Assembly: GCF_000004195.4 (NCBI RefSeq)
Contig: NC_030679.2
Span: 21,295,212 to 21,359,211, forward strand
Length of the DNA: 64,000 nucleotides
Direction of reading: 5' to 3'
Source of the DNA: Xenopus tropicalis
Lineage: Eukaryota > Chordata > Amphibia > Anura > Pipidae
This document shows, in pieces, positions 29,345 through 41,620 of the stretch; position 1 is the first letter of the stretch, and each line of letters opens with the position of its first letter. Below the pieces are notes generated by a model that worked only from the letters and a program-made list of their open reading frames with translations, was not told the DNA's origin and did no database searches. The position numbers and the translations under genes are program-made.

Positions 29345-31940
29345 AGATGTATTAAAAAATCTTACTAAATAAGCTGCTATTGTGCAACAAAAAATTGTGC
29401 CACCTTTTTTGCAATTAAACCATATAGTGTAATAAACTGTCCAATAAACATTACATGGCAAAATGCATTGCTTTTCTTATTTCTGTGAGTTTTTATTACA
29501 TTTTCTTTACAATTCACGTGCCCCTAGAAAGACCATAGAATGAATATATGCATATACCTTGTATTTATAATCATGATTTGCTGAATGATCTATCTACTAC
29601 AGGAATTCATTTCCCTCCCCCATATGTATTTTGAATTGATTGTTCTCGTATATAATCTGTATTGATTTTTCCTACTATATATATTTTAAGTACCTTTTAT
29701 CCTCATTTAACCATTTATTGATAACATCAATTTACATTGTAAATATATTTCTCTACACTAAAATAGAAAATAGATTTTGTGCACTATAGGTGTCTTTTAA
29801 TGAAAATAATTTTTAAATGTATGAATTTCTCATTATTGTGCAATAAACAAATTGATTGATTTTATCACGGGTAGTGTTTTATGAGCGCCAACTCTTTTAG
29901 GGTTAATATAAGGAGCACTTTTTGGATTAGTCAGAGGAGGGCAGCTCAATCACTATTTGATACGGCTCACGGAGAGAAAACTTTATTGTGTTCTTCTTTT
30001 TTTTTTTTTTTTTTTTTTTTTTTTCTTCTTCTTTCTTCTTCTCGGTAAATGGAAAAAGCACATCTTATAATTAATCACTAGTTTACTTTATTTATAAGCG
30101 CGGATTAGGTTTGTACATACCTTGTATTTACCATATTCCCAACTAATTCCCAACTAGTGTAACCCCCAACCCTACCCACTATTCAGGCTAAGGAAGGGAC
30201 ACCCTACAAGCTTAGGGCCCCCCTGGTTACCCAGACTGAGCAACAGCAGCAGCAGGGAGGAACCATGGCTGATGAATGAATTTTTGCAAGAGATATGGCA
30301 GCACAGTAACTGCACTCAATAGGCCACATATACAAAGCAATGCTATGGGTACATAATAAGCTATGTATGTACTGCACATCTAAGGGCAAATAACTGCCAT
30401 ATAAACCTTACTCATAAACGGGGTACACTTTCCCTTTAACAATGGCACGTGTCATAATATGAGAGGAGACTTGACCCTAGGAATGTGACAGTTGATTTAG
30501 TCGGTTGGTTGGCATTGGTGGCTAGAGGTAAGCATACATCTCCTCTGATACATTTTTGACGTAAAACACTTATTTTAAAGAAAAAAGAAGGGAAATATTT
30601 AAGTGACGCCCCCCCCCCCAGACTAGGGGAAGTTGCTCCTCTCACTGATTTTAGTGAATTTGGAGAACTTTCCGCTAAAATGGGCTTTGGAGATGTCTTT
30701 AATCTTAGTGCTGGTTGGGAGACACAGACCCAGGGTTTGGCAGTTATACAGGGATGCCAGCAAATGTTTTTCACTGGGGACCTCCATAAAAAGGGATATT
30801 TGGGGACCCCTGCGCCAAACCATAAAATACTTCATTTTTGTTCCAAGTAATTCTTGGTCATTTTAAAGTTTTGCCCCTCTGCCCCAGGGTATATGCCCTG
30901 CTCTTAACATGTACCTGAATTTAATGGAATAAATAGCAATACTTTCTACTTTTACAAAATATAGTTTTAATGCACTTGCCTCTCAAATACCCCAGCTGTT
31001 GGGGGCAGCAGGGTACATGGTAGGGGCAGTATTGAATAATACAATGTTTAATTGCTCCCTCCTTACCCTGTTACCCACTAATACAGACTGACACAGGCCT
31101 TACTGACACTTACTTAGTTTACGTTTGGGGCTGCCCTGACGCTGGGGGGGGGGGACTTTAGCCACACTGGGAAAACTTGCATTTTGGTGTCTATGTTAGT
31201 AAATTAGTCCTTGTGCTGCCTATTCAATGTTCTTGATAACATGTAATCCCAACCTGTGTGTCAGTTAGTGTAATATTTGGGGTAAAGAATAGGGGGGATA
31301 GGGGATAAAATGTTGAACCAAATGGTTGCTAGGGTAATTAAACCTGGCAACTGAAATCAAGCCATTATTGTTATTGCATTTCTTTCTGTTCAAGCCATCT
31401 CCTATTCATACTTTATCCTAACTTTATCCTACTTTATCCACACAAATGCCTGGTTGCCAAGGTCAGGGAGCCTAGCAACCAAATATTAAATGCTATTATT
31501 ACAGTGTAATGCAACTAAGTATTATCAGTTGCAGTGTACGTTAAGTTGAAATTATGGATTTTTACGTACAACATTGTATCCATAACAACCGACCACAACT
31601 CTACTATCATTATTAAAGTTTGCTTTAGACCAATCAAAACCCCATTGCTATGATGTTTTTATTAGTCCTGCACTTCTGTACCCAAGTCACCCAAAGAGCA
31701 TAACTGGGCCTTTATTACTAACATGGAGTGAATTGCCCCCAATTTCTATGTCCTCATTCTAACTGTACTAATGCCCATTTCTAATTGGCTACTGTGAGCA
31801 AACTTCTAGTATAGTGTTAACTGAGGCCCAGTACCTGCTGGAAGTTCAAATTTAGGGAAAAATAGCCAGCATCTCCACCTGAGTATTTTATATTTAGAAT
31901 CTAAATGCAATATCCCTAAAGCTAACATGCTTTTTTTATT
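29345..31940. other. intergenic, AT-rich with simple repeats
   Basis: Holds a poly-T/CTT tract at about 29995-30040 and a TTAA-type MITE end (ACACTTTCCCTTTAA at 30427-30440). No exon is recognised. Confidence 0.45.
29995..30042. repeat. poly-T / TTC tract
   Basis: A run of about 28 T followed by CTTCTTCTTTCTTCTTC. Confidence 0.9.
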
Positions 31941-32209
31941 CTCTTTTCGATAGAGTGCGACCTACGATTTAGCGAGAGAGAGAGAGAGATTTTGAGCGAC
32001 ATTTTCAAAACGCTTTTTTAAAAGCGATTTTTCCTTTGCAGGTTTTTTGGCATTTTTTCTGGTTTCTCCTCAGTTCATTTTGTAACATCCTTTTCTGAAC
32101 AGCTGTTGAGGAGAACCAGCATTTCCTGAGGAAGACCCCTTGGGGTACCCCGGCCTTGTGCCAGCCCCTGTGAGCCAATCACATCTAAGGGACTTCCTCA
32201 GTTCCTAAA

Positions 32210-32237
32210 ATGGCAACCAATCAAGATCTTTTAAGAG
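32210..32237 (+). CDS. unknown gene exon 1 (start)
   Basis: Encodes MATNQDLLR plus one base; donor AGAG/GTAATC. An in-frame stop 24 bases upstream fixes this as the first Met. Confidence 0.7.
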
Positions 32238-35200
32238 GTAATCTTGCATTAATACAGATGGGAGAATATAGCTATGGGAATATTGTGCCTATTAGCCCCG
32301 TAGCATTCATGGCACAGTCTTGCAACGTCTCCTATTGCTCTTCCTAATATAATGCCCATTTGTCTGCCTTTAGGTTGCGACATCCTCAGAAGGTGGCCAA
32401 CGCTTCAGGTAATGCCTCTGGTTCCTCTGTGATTCCAAAAATGAGAAATTGTAAATTTCCTCGATTATCCTCAAATCCAGACTGACCTTGAGCAGAATAT
32501 AAATCCATTTAGTACTGTGTCCCTAATGCTCTTGCCTTTCACTTACAGGCCCTTGATTTTTTCAAGGAAGAAGAAATCAATTTCCAAGACATGGTTTCTT
32601 ATTATGGTAAAATCCTATATTAATCATCAATTCCTTGAGTGGTTCTGCTTTACAGCCTTTTTCCCCAAATTAGTGTCACTGCCAGTATTGTCATTTATAT
32701 TCGGCACCTTTGTTTTGCTGCACCTTGATTCACCCAGGCTACTTATTTGGTATGTGACTGCCCATGTACCCGGCTCTGATCAGTAGAAGGGATACCTGGG
32801 AGCAAGGGAATGGTGCTGGGGCACTGTGTAGGGAAGTACCCTGGGCTGGCAGGTTTTTAAAGATGAAAAATGCAACAATTTTGGTTTATGGGGGCTACAA
32901 GTCTTACATTCCCCCTAGTATTTTAGACTTTCTGTCTTCCACAAGATCCAGCGCAACCCCATTAAACTGGAAGTAGTCTATAGAACATGACACTTTAGCC
33001 CAAAATGTAAGGAATGGGAAAAGTCCCAACATGGCGAATGTAACTGACAAAGCTGGCAGGGTTAGTTTATTATATGTGAATTCTTTTCCTCCTTTAGTTC
33101 AATGTTTAATGCAAATGTGTTTTTCTTTACAGAGCTTTACTACAGAGCCCATATTGGAGTGATCGACGACTTGTAAGTAAAACAAAAACATTCTTATTAA
33201 ATGTTGGGAATCATTTGCCAATGTCACAGGGGTAAGTGCAAGTGCAATAAGGTGAAAAATTGCTTCCCTTGGGGCCCATTGCACCTAGCGATTGGTCTGT
33301 CAGGCTGTGTTGGGTGCCTTGCACAGGGTATTTAATGCTTGATACAGGCATATGGTAAGTAAAGTGTTCCCCGGCACCTTGCAGCCCCTGGTGCATCTAT
33401 AGTAGAACTACAGTGCAACAGCAGAACATTTTACTAAATGCTCAATGGGACTTTTTTTTTTCCAGAGATGATTTTCTATTCTGGTACGCCATGGACCAGC
33501 GCAATGTATGGGATGAGAACATCGCCCAATACATGCTTATGTCCCAATATCTGGTAAGGAATCTAAAATATATGTTTAAATATGGGATAAATGATATTAG
33601 AGTGTCAGCTCCTGCTCCAGTATATTTTATGGCTGAATATTTGCTCCACATAATGATATGGTACAAGGCCCAGGCAATAACATTGGATGCTGCTTTGAAA
33701 ACTATTAATTATACTTTCTCACACTGCTACTTTATTTTTTATTACAGGAAGAGCTGGAAGATCTAATGGTGACGTATCATGTCCTGTACAAGATGGATTC
33801 TTGGCCAGAAGTAAGTGTCATTTTTAATATAGGAGAGGTTATTATCACTGTATCTCTTGTTCCCCTGGGGAGCCTCTAAAGTCACCCACCTAAGTGCCAT
33901 TTTCACCATCAACAACTCTTGAACTGTTGCAATGCATTATGGGGTTATAAACAGAGACTGTTACTAGGGGCCACATGGGCACAACAATGGCATTGGTACC
34001 AAGCAGTGCTTAACATTGACTCTCTTCTCCCACAGATGACGCCCCAAGGAGAGGCCCTGTTGGACCAGTACAGGGCATTTGAAATTCTCCATCAAGTAAG
34101 TTCCCTGATCACTGTCTGTGATGCTTTTCTTTGGTATTTATTGCCATATAATGACATTGATGATAAATCTCTGTGGGTTTGTGCCAATATTAAAGTCATG
34201 AATAGAATCTACCCTCACAACATAACCCGCAGGGATTTAAACACCCGCATTACCCTCACTGCCCTCAACATATACAAAAGTGTTGGCACCATCTATACAG
34301 GCATAACCATAACTGTCTCCTTTCTTTCCCCTTTGTTCCTATCCTTGTGCCTCCCCTGCGCTCACAGACTGTAACATCTAAGCTTGAGGAGATGAAAAGG
34401 AAGCTCAGGGAGAAGGAAGACGAGCTAGAAGAAGCTGCTGGGTATGTATTTTGCAAATGACACTTCCCATTCCAGTTACTGACATATATGGGCAATATAT
34501 ACATTATAAAGGGTATCTGTTTATTACCGTATATGAAGTATGTTGATAATGAAAATGATTGTTCTATACGGATAAAGCAAGCAGCCAGTCAGAGCTTAAG
34601 AATTTTGGTGACTCCGCTAGAAATAATAACATCATAGAATAAAATTAGTAAAAGAAAGACAGAATCAGGCAAAGCCCCCTTGGGTGTTCATAATTTGGGC
34701 GGGGGGGGGGGGTATAGGAACACAACCACTACATGTATATTTGGAAGAAAATTACAGTACTGACTAATTTTTTCATCTTTTATCTATTCAGGATCGATGA
34801 ACTTCAGGACCAACCTCCTGCTGCAGAGGAGGAAGACAACATCATTGAACAACCTCCTGCTGCAGAGGAGGAAAGTACCATCGAAGACCAACCTCCTGCC
34901 CTTCTCCCCCAGGAAGAGAAGCCTCCTGCTGCAGAGGAGGAAAGTACCATCGAAGACCAACCTCCTGCCCTTCTCCCCCAGGAAGAGAAGCCTCCTGCTG
35001 CAGAGGAGGCAATAACCGTCAGGGAAGAACCTCCCACTGCAGACGAGGCAGTGAGCAGTGAAGCGGAAGCTCCTGTTGCAGCGGTGGAAAGACCAGCCCT
35101 GCATAAACGGCTCCGGAAAGCCGTCAGAAGGAGGTTCCAGAGGATATGGGTAATATATCTATTTACTGGCAACCTCTTTTTATATGTTGGCAAGCACGGC

Positions 35201-35675
35201 TCCACCTCACTTCCTGCTGTTGTAGTCATTTGGGCTATCTGTCTAAATAGTCAGGAATAGTCAGTTATAGCTGTGTTTCTGTCAGTCTTTAGGCTGTACT
35301 AGGTGGCTGATTCTAAGTAAAGATCTGGCCACATCTACAGATATCACGGCTGATTCTCTAGTAGGCCAATTGGGGGTAGATGGGTAACTCACATAGGGCC
35401 GCTGTAGCACTAGCTTAGATATCCCCCTTTGGAAATGGGTATCCCCACTAGAAACTAGTCTGGCACCAGATGATCAGATGAATAATAAAGGATGCCATTC
35501 CAGGTAGCTGATATTCTCTAGCTTCAGGCTTTAATACGGTAAGAAACTAGTATTTGTCTATTATTTACTTTTATTGCAAAAATTTCTAAATTTCTCATTT
35601 TTATTTTATTTTCAGCGCTCCACCATAAGATTTGTGACACAGGCTTGCTGTCACCATCCTCCACCTGCTCCCTGA
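32210..35675 (+). CDS. unrecognised 10-exon gene, acidic repeat protein of 287 residues
   Basis: I do not recognise the family. Exons: 32210-32237, 32374-32408, 32549-32606, 33133-33172, 33466-33553, 33748-33810, 34036-34095, 34368-34441, 34792-35149, 35616-35675. All introns are GT-AG, every phase matches, and the 864 coding bases end in TGA. The start ATG has A at -3 and G at +4, with an in-frame TAA at 32186. Residues 1-125 look globular and rich in Tyr, Trp and Asp (DDFLFWYAMDQRNVWDENI). Residues about 125-148 form a charged coiled coil (LEEMKRKLREKEDELEE). Residues about 150-250 are acidic PPAAEEE repeats. The end is a basic helix (HKRLRKAVRRRFQRIW) leading to ACCHHPPPAP. No signal peptide or transmembrane segment is evident. 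Poly(A) signals follow at 36181 and 36212. It could be a fast-evolving frog-specific protein; function unknown. Confidence 0.8.
32374..32408 (+). CDS. unknown gene exon 2
   Basis: A 35-base micro-exon, GCDILRRWPTLQ; acceptor TGCCTTTAG, donor TTCAG/GTAATG. It is too short for ORF finders; phase continuity supports it. Confidence 0.68.
32549..32606 (+). CDS. unknown gene exon 3
   Basis: Encodes ALDFFKEEEINFQDMVSYY; acceptor CACTTACAG, donor TATG/GTAAAA, phase 1. Confidence 0.72.
33133..33172 (+). CDS. unknown gene exon 4
   Basis: Encodes ELYYRAHIGVIDD; acceptor TTCTTTACAG, donor CTT/GTAAGT, phase 2. Confidence 0.75.
33466..33553 (+). CDS. unknown gene exon 5
   Basis: Encodes DDFLFWYAMDQRNVW then DENIAQYMLMSQYL; strong acceptor after a T9 run (TTTCCAG), donor CTG/GTAAGG. 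Confidence 0.82.
33748..33810 (+). CDS. unknown gene exon 6
   Basis: 63 bases, in phase: EELEDLMVTYHVLYKMD, SWPE; acceptor TTATTACAG, donor GAA/GTAAGT. Confidence 0.82.
34036..34095 (+). CDS. unknown gene exon 7
   Basis: 60 bases, in phase: MTPQGEALLDQYRAFEILHQ; acceptor CTCCCACAG, donor CAA/GTAAGT. Confidence 0.82.
34368..34441 (+). CDS. unknown gene exon 8, coiled coil
   Basis: Encodes TVTSKLEEMKRKLREKED then ELEEAA, a continuous charged heptad-like helix; acceptor GCTCACAG, donor GG/GTATGT. Confidence 0.8.
34792..35149 (+). CDS. unknown gene exon 9, acidic repeats and basic helix
   Basis: The longest exon, 358 bases. PPAAEEE and QPPALLPQEEK blocks repeat; two 69-base units (34853-34921 and 34922-34990) are identical. 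It then shifts to a basic stretch, LHKRLRKAVRRRFQRIW. Acceptor TCTATTCAG, donor TGG/GTAATA. Confidence 0.85.
34853..34990 (+). repeat. two identical 69-bp coding repeats
   Basis: Unit CCTCCTGCTGCAGAGGAGG... through CAGGAAGAGAAG at 34853-34921 and 34922-34990, no differences. A partial third copy begins at 34991 and a diverged half unit precedes at about 34808. It adds 23 residues in frame. Confidence 0.95.
35616..35675 (+). CDS. unknown gene exon 10 (end)
   Basis: Encodes RSTIRFVTQACCHHPPPAP and TGA; acceptor ATTTTATTTTCAG. The Cys pair after an amphipathic basic helix could be a lipid-anchoring site; this is speculative. Confidence 0.72.
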   Translation, partial: RSTIRFVTQACCHHPPPAP

Positions 35676-35757
35676 TTCCCATCCATCCTTCTTAACCTGC
35701 CCACTGGTTCGCTTTCCATCTACACTTCTATACATACACCAGCACACGCGCCCACCC

Positions 35758-35872
35758 ACCCTTCCATACAAGCCCTTCCATACAAGCCCTTCCATACAAG
35801 CCCTTCCATACAAGCCCTTCCATACAAGCCCTTCCACACAAGCCCTTCCACACAAGCCCTTCCACCCACCCA
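35758..35872 (+). repeat. 14-bp minisatellite in the 3' UTR of the unknown gene
   Basis: About eight copies of CTTCCATACAAGCC (late copies CTTCCACACAAGCC), followed by related CAC-rich text to 36015. Confidence 0.88.
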
Positions 35873-36180
35873 CTACACTACACAAGCTTCAGAACCACCT
35901 AAACCTCTACACAAGCATCTGTGCCTCCACCCTGCCCCTTCTACACAAGTGCCCGCCCACCCTCTTTTACACAAGCACCCCACCCACTTCTTCCCACTGC
36001 CCACCCTTCTACACACAGAACATACAAAGCAATGATCCAGGGTGTAAAACCGACTGCCGTTTCTAGGAGTCAGGAAGGAATTTTTACCTTCAGTGCAAAT
36101 TGGCTGAGCACTTGGAGGGTTTTTTGCCTTTCTCTTGATCATTGGCTGCTAGGCCCAACCCCCAACTGACTTTTAATTTA

Positions 36181-36217
36181 AATAAATCCTGTGCCCATCA
36201 ACAGGTTTCCCAATAAA
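36181..36217 (+). promoter_or_regulatory. poly(A) signals of the unknown gene
   Basis: AATAAA at 36181 and 36212, about 510-540 bases after the stop, followed by GTCTCTGTGTTTTTATTG, a GT/T-rich downstream element. Confidence 0.6.
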
Positions 36218-36239
36218 CATGTCTCTGTGTTTTTATTGA

Positions 36240-38830
36240 ATTTCTGTGGTGAATGTTCAGGGGAGGGAAGGGGAAAGGTGACTGACCAATTGTGTGACCA
36301 TAATTCATAATATATTAAATGTACAAATGACACTCAGATAAACAAGAAGAAAATACATTTAGGATTGTATTTAAAACAAAAACATTTATTTTCCAATGTA
36401 TGTGCTGCTTATCAAAAGTGGCTTGGGTCTGTTGCAGTTATTATTGCCTTAATACAAAATACTAAGAGTTCTGGATGTAGTCTTTCTGAACTACCGGTTT
36501 CAGCATTTTTGATTGCTTTGTTATTTTTGCTGTTAGATCCACAACCTGGTAAAGGTTACTTTTGATAGATTATCAGTTACAAGAACTTCAGTATCTAATA
36601 TCCTTAGCATGGGAGGTCATTATAATACATTAATGCTAATAATAAAACTCTATTGGGAGGGGTAGATAAGATACATATATGTACGTTGCCACGCCTCGTA
36701 AATAAATCGTATGTATAAACTGAAATGTATCTTATCTATGTGGTGGAGATTTTGATATCTTTAACATCAAATTATTTCTATCTATCTATTTTTTTTGTTA
36801 TCTGAGCCTGATACACATTAATGTTATAGGGAACCAAAGCACAGTAGGGGTTATTAATGATAGACTGGAGGAAGAAGTGGGGTGCAAGAGCTCAACCCTT
36901 AGTTCTTAGCACTTCTCCCCCTCCCCCCAGTCTGGTTGCAGTCGGTGGTGTATGGGGTGCAGGACATAGGGTACAGCTAAATGACACATAAATACAGTTC
37001 TTCCAAATGAAGACAGTGTCTAATCGGGTGTTTAATTTGGTTAGCCTCCAAAACAAAGCCCAGATACCTGCAGCAGATCGGCAACAAATGCTCAGTAAAT
37101 GACCTTTAATATCGATTTGACGGTGTCAGGCTCACAAAGGTAAGGTACAGACTAGTAAACAATATCTATTTAAATGCTCTGTAATCTCAGTCTTGTACAT
37201 ATTTTGCTGCTGATATTGCAGGGACAATTTTGGAAATGATTTGGCCAGGATTTTTCTCTATGCAGCAATTGGCAGACAGGCAGGATGCTTTTCTAGTGAT
37301 CCACAAACTAGAAAACTCTTCATTGCGCTGATGAGCTCCAATAAGGGCATAACTTTTATGCGGAAGGGAATCTGATCAGCATTCTGCCCTAACTGCGCCT
37401 GTGGGTGAGGCTCAGTCTCTGGAGCACTTAATGGAAATTGCAGAAGCAATCCTAGGCTTCCTTCCCAGAATCAACAAAAATTAACAAGATGCTCTGTAGT
37501 TATTTCTCTGTAGTTTTATGGACTAGGGAAGGCCAGTAGCGAAGACGTGGTTTTGGGATGATGACCATATCTCAGTTTTAGACATTATTTTATTTGATAG
37601 CTGCAGCTGAACCAAGGGTGAAAGGCCCATGTATGGTGATGGGAAAGCTGGGAGTTGTCATGTGGTTGGTAAAGTAAAATGGACTGTTAGTGAGTTGTAC
37701 AAGGGCATATTTTATACAGGCATGTACTTAGCAGTATTCCCCTTTGTGCAATCTGAGTTCAGTGAATAACAGTCATTACAAATGACATGTTTAAGTTGAT
37801 ATCATTTTTATTTGTTTCCCCAAGCAATCGCAAACAGTAAGAAAAATAATTTAAAACTATAAAATTAAGAGGCGTTAAGTATTGCAATATTTTAAAAAAT
37901 GCAAAATATATATTTTTGTACAAAGGGGGAATGTAATATGAATAATATGTAATTTGTTTATACAACGACAAGAATACCATTTTACATATTAACATCCCCA
38001 GTGTAGAAACTACTAGAACATAGCAGGAAAGGTATAATAAAGAAGTGCATCATAAAGCAATATACAGTACAATGTTTCTTACACCTACCAGCTTGCAGCA
38101 CATGTGTTTTATGTACAATGAATACCCTACCTAAAAAGAGTATCCATAGTTTGTAGAAGAAACTAAACTCTCCATCCAGTTCAATGGGGGTTTCATATTC
38201 AAATTATTTACATAGCAATTATTTACATGGTAAATGAAATATCCTGTGTATGTATATATAAACCAATCTGTAAAACCTTTCAGTATTATCACACAAAATA
38301 TATTTAAGTGTATACCATTATTTAGATCTAGAAACGGAAATTATATAAATGACCCAAATAAATTAAAACAAAAAATGAAATACTAATAATCAGTCTGTGA
38401 TTGATTTTGTTTGGGTGGTGTGACTGCAACTTTTATTTTTATAGGGATTCCCCACCCAAAAACTGATTTCTGCCATTAATAAAGTTTCCAGTATACATGC
38501 GTTAAACATTTTCACATTATTTGTAAACAATAAAACAGGAGTAAGTTGCCCTGCAGGTCTTTTAATCAACTGCCTTGCAACACTGTTCAGGAGTCAGAAC
38601 TAGCAGCACAAAGAATGTAAACAGACAAATACTGCTTTCAATTTACAAATAACTTTGGAACCACTGAAAATGTGTAATAAATGTATATTGGAAAGCTGTT
38701 TAGAATTACTAGTAATTAGGTGGAAGACTTTTTCCAACTATTACATCTGAAAATACAGTATCACTAACTAAACAATAAAGAAACTATGAAGGTGAAGGTT
38801 TATTTAATCAAGGTATGTAGCAGTGATAAT
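36240..38830. other. intergenic, no gene recognised
   Basis: AT-rich. At about 37328-37390 the string CTGATGAGCTCC, ATAACTTT, GGGAATCTGATCAGC resembles the ribozyme insert of 13.2 kb but has lost the GAAA box. No exons seen. Confidence 0.4.
37300..37395 (+). repeat. decayed relative of the hammerhead-bearing repeat
   Basis: It shares CTGATGAGC..CCAA.AAGGGC and GGGAATCTGATCA with 13239-13290. The GAAA box reads ATAAC and the GTC site is gone, so it cannot be active. Confidence 0.5.
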
Positions 38831-38985
38831 TCTAAGCAACTGAACTTGCTCAGTAATCATGGAAACGTTTCCCCACTCATCCAAGCAGCTTCTTAAAATG
38901 CTGAAACATTCCCATGATTACTGAGTGCAGTTGCTTTAGGCGTATCACTGCTAGATAATATATACCATGGCCTGGATGAGACCTT
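38825..38985. repeat. Penelope-like terminal fragment with inverted repeat
   Basis: AACTGAACTTGCTCAGTAATCATGG folds on CCATGATTACTGAGTGCAGTTG. CTAGATAATATATACCATGG and CCTGGATGAGA match the style of the arm at 422-490. Confidence 0.5.
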
Positions 38986-38991
38986 AAAGGT

Positions 38992-39375
38992 CCCTATACA
39001 CGGTAAGATCCGCTTGCTTGGCGAGATCGCCAAGCGAGCGGATCTTCCCCCAATATCCCCACCTACGGGTGGGCGATATCGGGGAGCTTGAAGTTAAAAA
39101 AAAAAATAATCCGATCGTTTGGCCCTGGGGCCAAACGACCAGATTATGTAGGCGGCAATGGGGCAGTTGGTTCGGGGACCGCATCAACGAGCCGATGCGG
39201 TACCCGATCCGACCGGATTTTCTAACCTGGCTGATCGATATCTGGCCAATTTCAGGCCAGATATCGGTCGGCCAGCCCGCTCGTTTCTGCCCCTACACGG
39301 GCAGATAAGCTGCCGAGTCGGTCCAAAGGACCGATATCAGCAGCTTCTATCGGCCCGTGTATGGGGGCCTTTACA
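38992..39375. mobile_element. MITE with serial hairpins, 'ggtccctatacacgg' family
   Basis: Ends AAAGGTCCCTATACACGG and CCGTGTATGGGGGCCTTT. Inside are several perfect short hairpins (GATCCGCTTGCTTGGCGAG, CGATCGTTTGGCC/GGCCAAACGACC, ATATCTGGCC/GGCCAGATAT). A 5' fragment of the family lies at 54705-54800. Confidence 0.75.
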
Positions 39376-40519
39376 GACAATCACATCATCCAGTACAAAC
39401 CATGCCAATCAAGCAGCCCACATACTGAATGTTACAAAGTGAGCAAGTTACAAATATACTACAAACCGAGTGTTACAATTGGCATACATATGCATATCAA
39501 AGGATTCACCCGTTGCCGTACTGGTAAATGTAGTGAAGCATTTAATATGAGAACACATGATGCACCTCTGTGCACCAAATGGGTAGGTTCCTTTTGTTGT
39601 GAGCCAAGAGGTCCCAATTGGTTGTCGGGAGTCAGAGGAAGAAAACTAGCTAATGTAGGAGATTTACATTACACAAAATAACAACCATTTTGCAAAATCA
39701 ATGAAAATTGCAGATTACTGAATAAAACTGGTAAAAAGCCATTAACAATACCCTTAATTCTGTAGAATTGCCTACTAAAGGTGGTAATAAAGGTAGGTCA
39801 TTACTGGCCAGATCCTGTTCCTGCTATTAGATACTGTACCATTGCTCAATATTTCAGACCTATCCATCCTCAAAGTTTTAAGAAAAGCAGCAACAAGGTG
39901 TTTCACACGTGATAAAGGGCACGAACGGGGCCCGAAACATGTCGTGTATGGCATAAAAATAAAAGCACTTTTTTTGCAGAAATTTAGCATTTTGTCTCGT
40001 GCTCCCCCCTATATATATTTTTCAATTGGACATTGGTTGAGAGTGCGGCTCTATTGCTGGGGGTTTGATGCATGAGGTCTGGAAGGCTGGGCGCAGATAA
40101 ACTACCTAGTCTTTCATTGGATAACCCCCAATCTAAGAAATGATCTCACAGGATACAGGACTGTTCAATGATCTGTTTGTGACTGACTCCGGTGGATGAT
40201 CCTGGTGTATGAATATAGCTGTTTTTTTCTCATGTATGGTTGCTTTGCCTTTCAAGTTACGGGTTCGGGTCTTCTGCACCTGGATCACTAGTTGACAGAA
40301 GTGAGTTCCTTGCTTTGCAAGATGTTCTTTTGGCTTCACCCGAATTTATATTTGAATCTTGTGATGGACCCAGGGTCATTACTTTCTCTCGTTATGCTTA
40401 CTTTAGGTTGATTTATTAAATTTAGGTTGCAAGTGTTTAATAGATATAATTTACTGTCTTAATTTATCACTTTGGATTATCTATTTGTTATTGCCATTTG
40501 AGTTATATTTGGAATAAGA

Positions 40520-41620
40520 CAAGACCCAGAATTTTATGATCAGTCCTAATGGCCAGCAGAGATCAAGGTGGTCTGGCAGTCCCCAATATAGAAAAATATT
40601 ATGAGGCAGCCCAACATTGCCAAACTCTAGCCTGGCTACAACCCAAGGCACCTATGAAGTGGGCACCACTGAGAACTTAATGGACACATCCATATCACAT
40701 AAGTAACCTTCTATTAACTAATAAAACTAATGTGCGCCTACCCTGCCTTGCCCCCAAACCTATACACCTTACACTATCAGTATGTCTACGAAAATATCAG
40801 ATAAACACTTATCCTTCACCTCACATATCATTGGTGAACAATCCCAATTTCATCCCAGGGCAACAGAAAGCCTTCCTCAGAGATTGTGCTGCTCATAATT
40901 TAACCAGAATAATCAATCTTATTGATCCCTGGACATGTAAGTTCTATACATACAACAAAGTATGAGAAATGTGCAAATGGGGGACCAATGAACCACAGGA
41001 ATACCTTCAGATTAAACATTTTGTAACAACAATAGGCATTCCCTACCAAAAAGTATTGGGGGCACCTAACCCTACAGAGGCCTGATATCTCATCTCCAGG
41101 TATACCAACTATTGAACTCCCTTCTGGAAAACCCATTCCCGAAACATCTACATATGCAACACTGGGAAACAGAAATGGAAAGGGACCTGACATTGCATCA
41201 ATGGTCTAAGATCTGGGAAAATGCCCATAAGAATATTTTCCTCAACCACAACCCTTTTGCTGGAGAGGTTGCCCCACCAGAGGCACACTAAGCCACATTT
41301 TGTGCACATGCCCCAAAATTACAGTATACTGGAAAGCAGTTGTTGAATTAATACAGGCAGTTTTGTGGATGCCAATAGATATTGAAATGCCCCACTTATT
41401 ATTGGAACTCCAACTTCCCCGCTTTAACAACCCAGCACTGAGATTGGTCAACCACATTGTTACAGTAGCTAGATTAGCTATTACATTTAAGTAGAAAACC
41501 ACAAACATCCCTACTGTTCAGGAGGTCATTGAAACCAATAAAAAATGTAAGGAAATGACCGCTAGAGTTACTTACAAAATTGAACAGCATGATAATATCT
41601 GGGGTAATTCATAATATATA
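40520..41620 (+). mobile_element. decayed L1-type LINE, ORF2 C-terminal relic
   Basis: The frame near 40569 reads GGLAVPNIEKYYEAAQ, the GGL-(V/L)PN--YY-AA motif that follows the reverse transcriptase of L1-type ORF2. About 41263-41345 encodes CWRGCPTRGTLSHI then CTCPKITVYWKAV, the C-C-H-C terminal pattern. Frames are broken in between. No 5' part is present. Confidence 0.75.

Noticed and set aside
34784..35229. Long minus-strand ORFs opposite exon 9 of the unknown gene
   Set aside because: They are shadows of the repetitive coding exon; the + strand frame is the one joined in phase to nine other exons.
37328..37360. Second hammerhead candidate (CTGATGAGCTCC)
   Set aside because: The GAAA box and GTC cleavage site are lost, so it is only a decayed relative.
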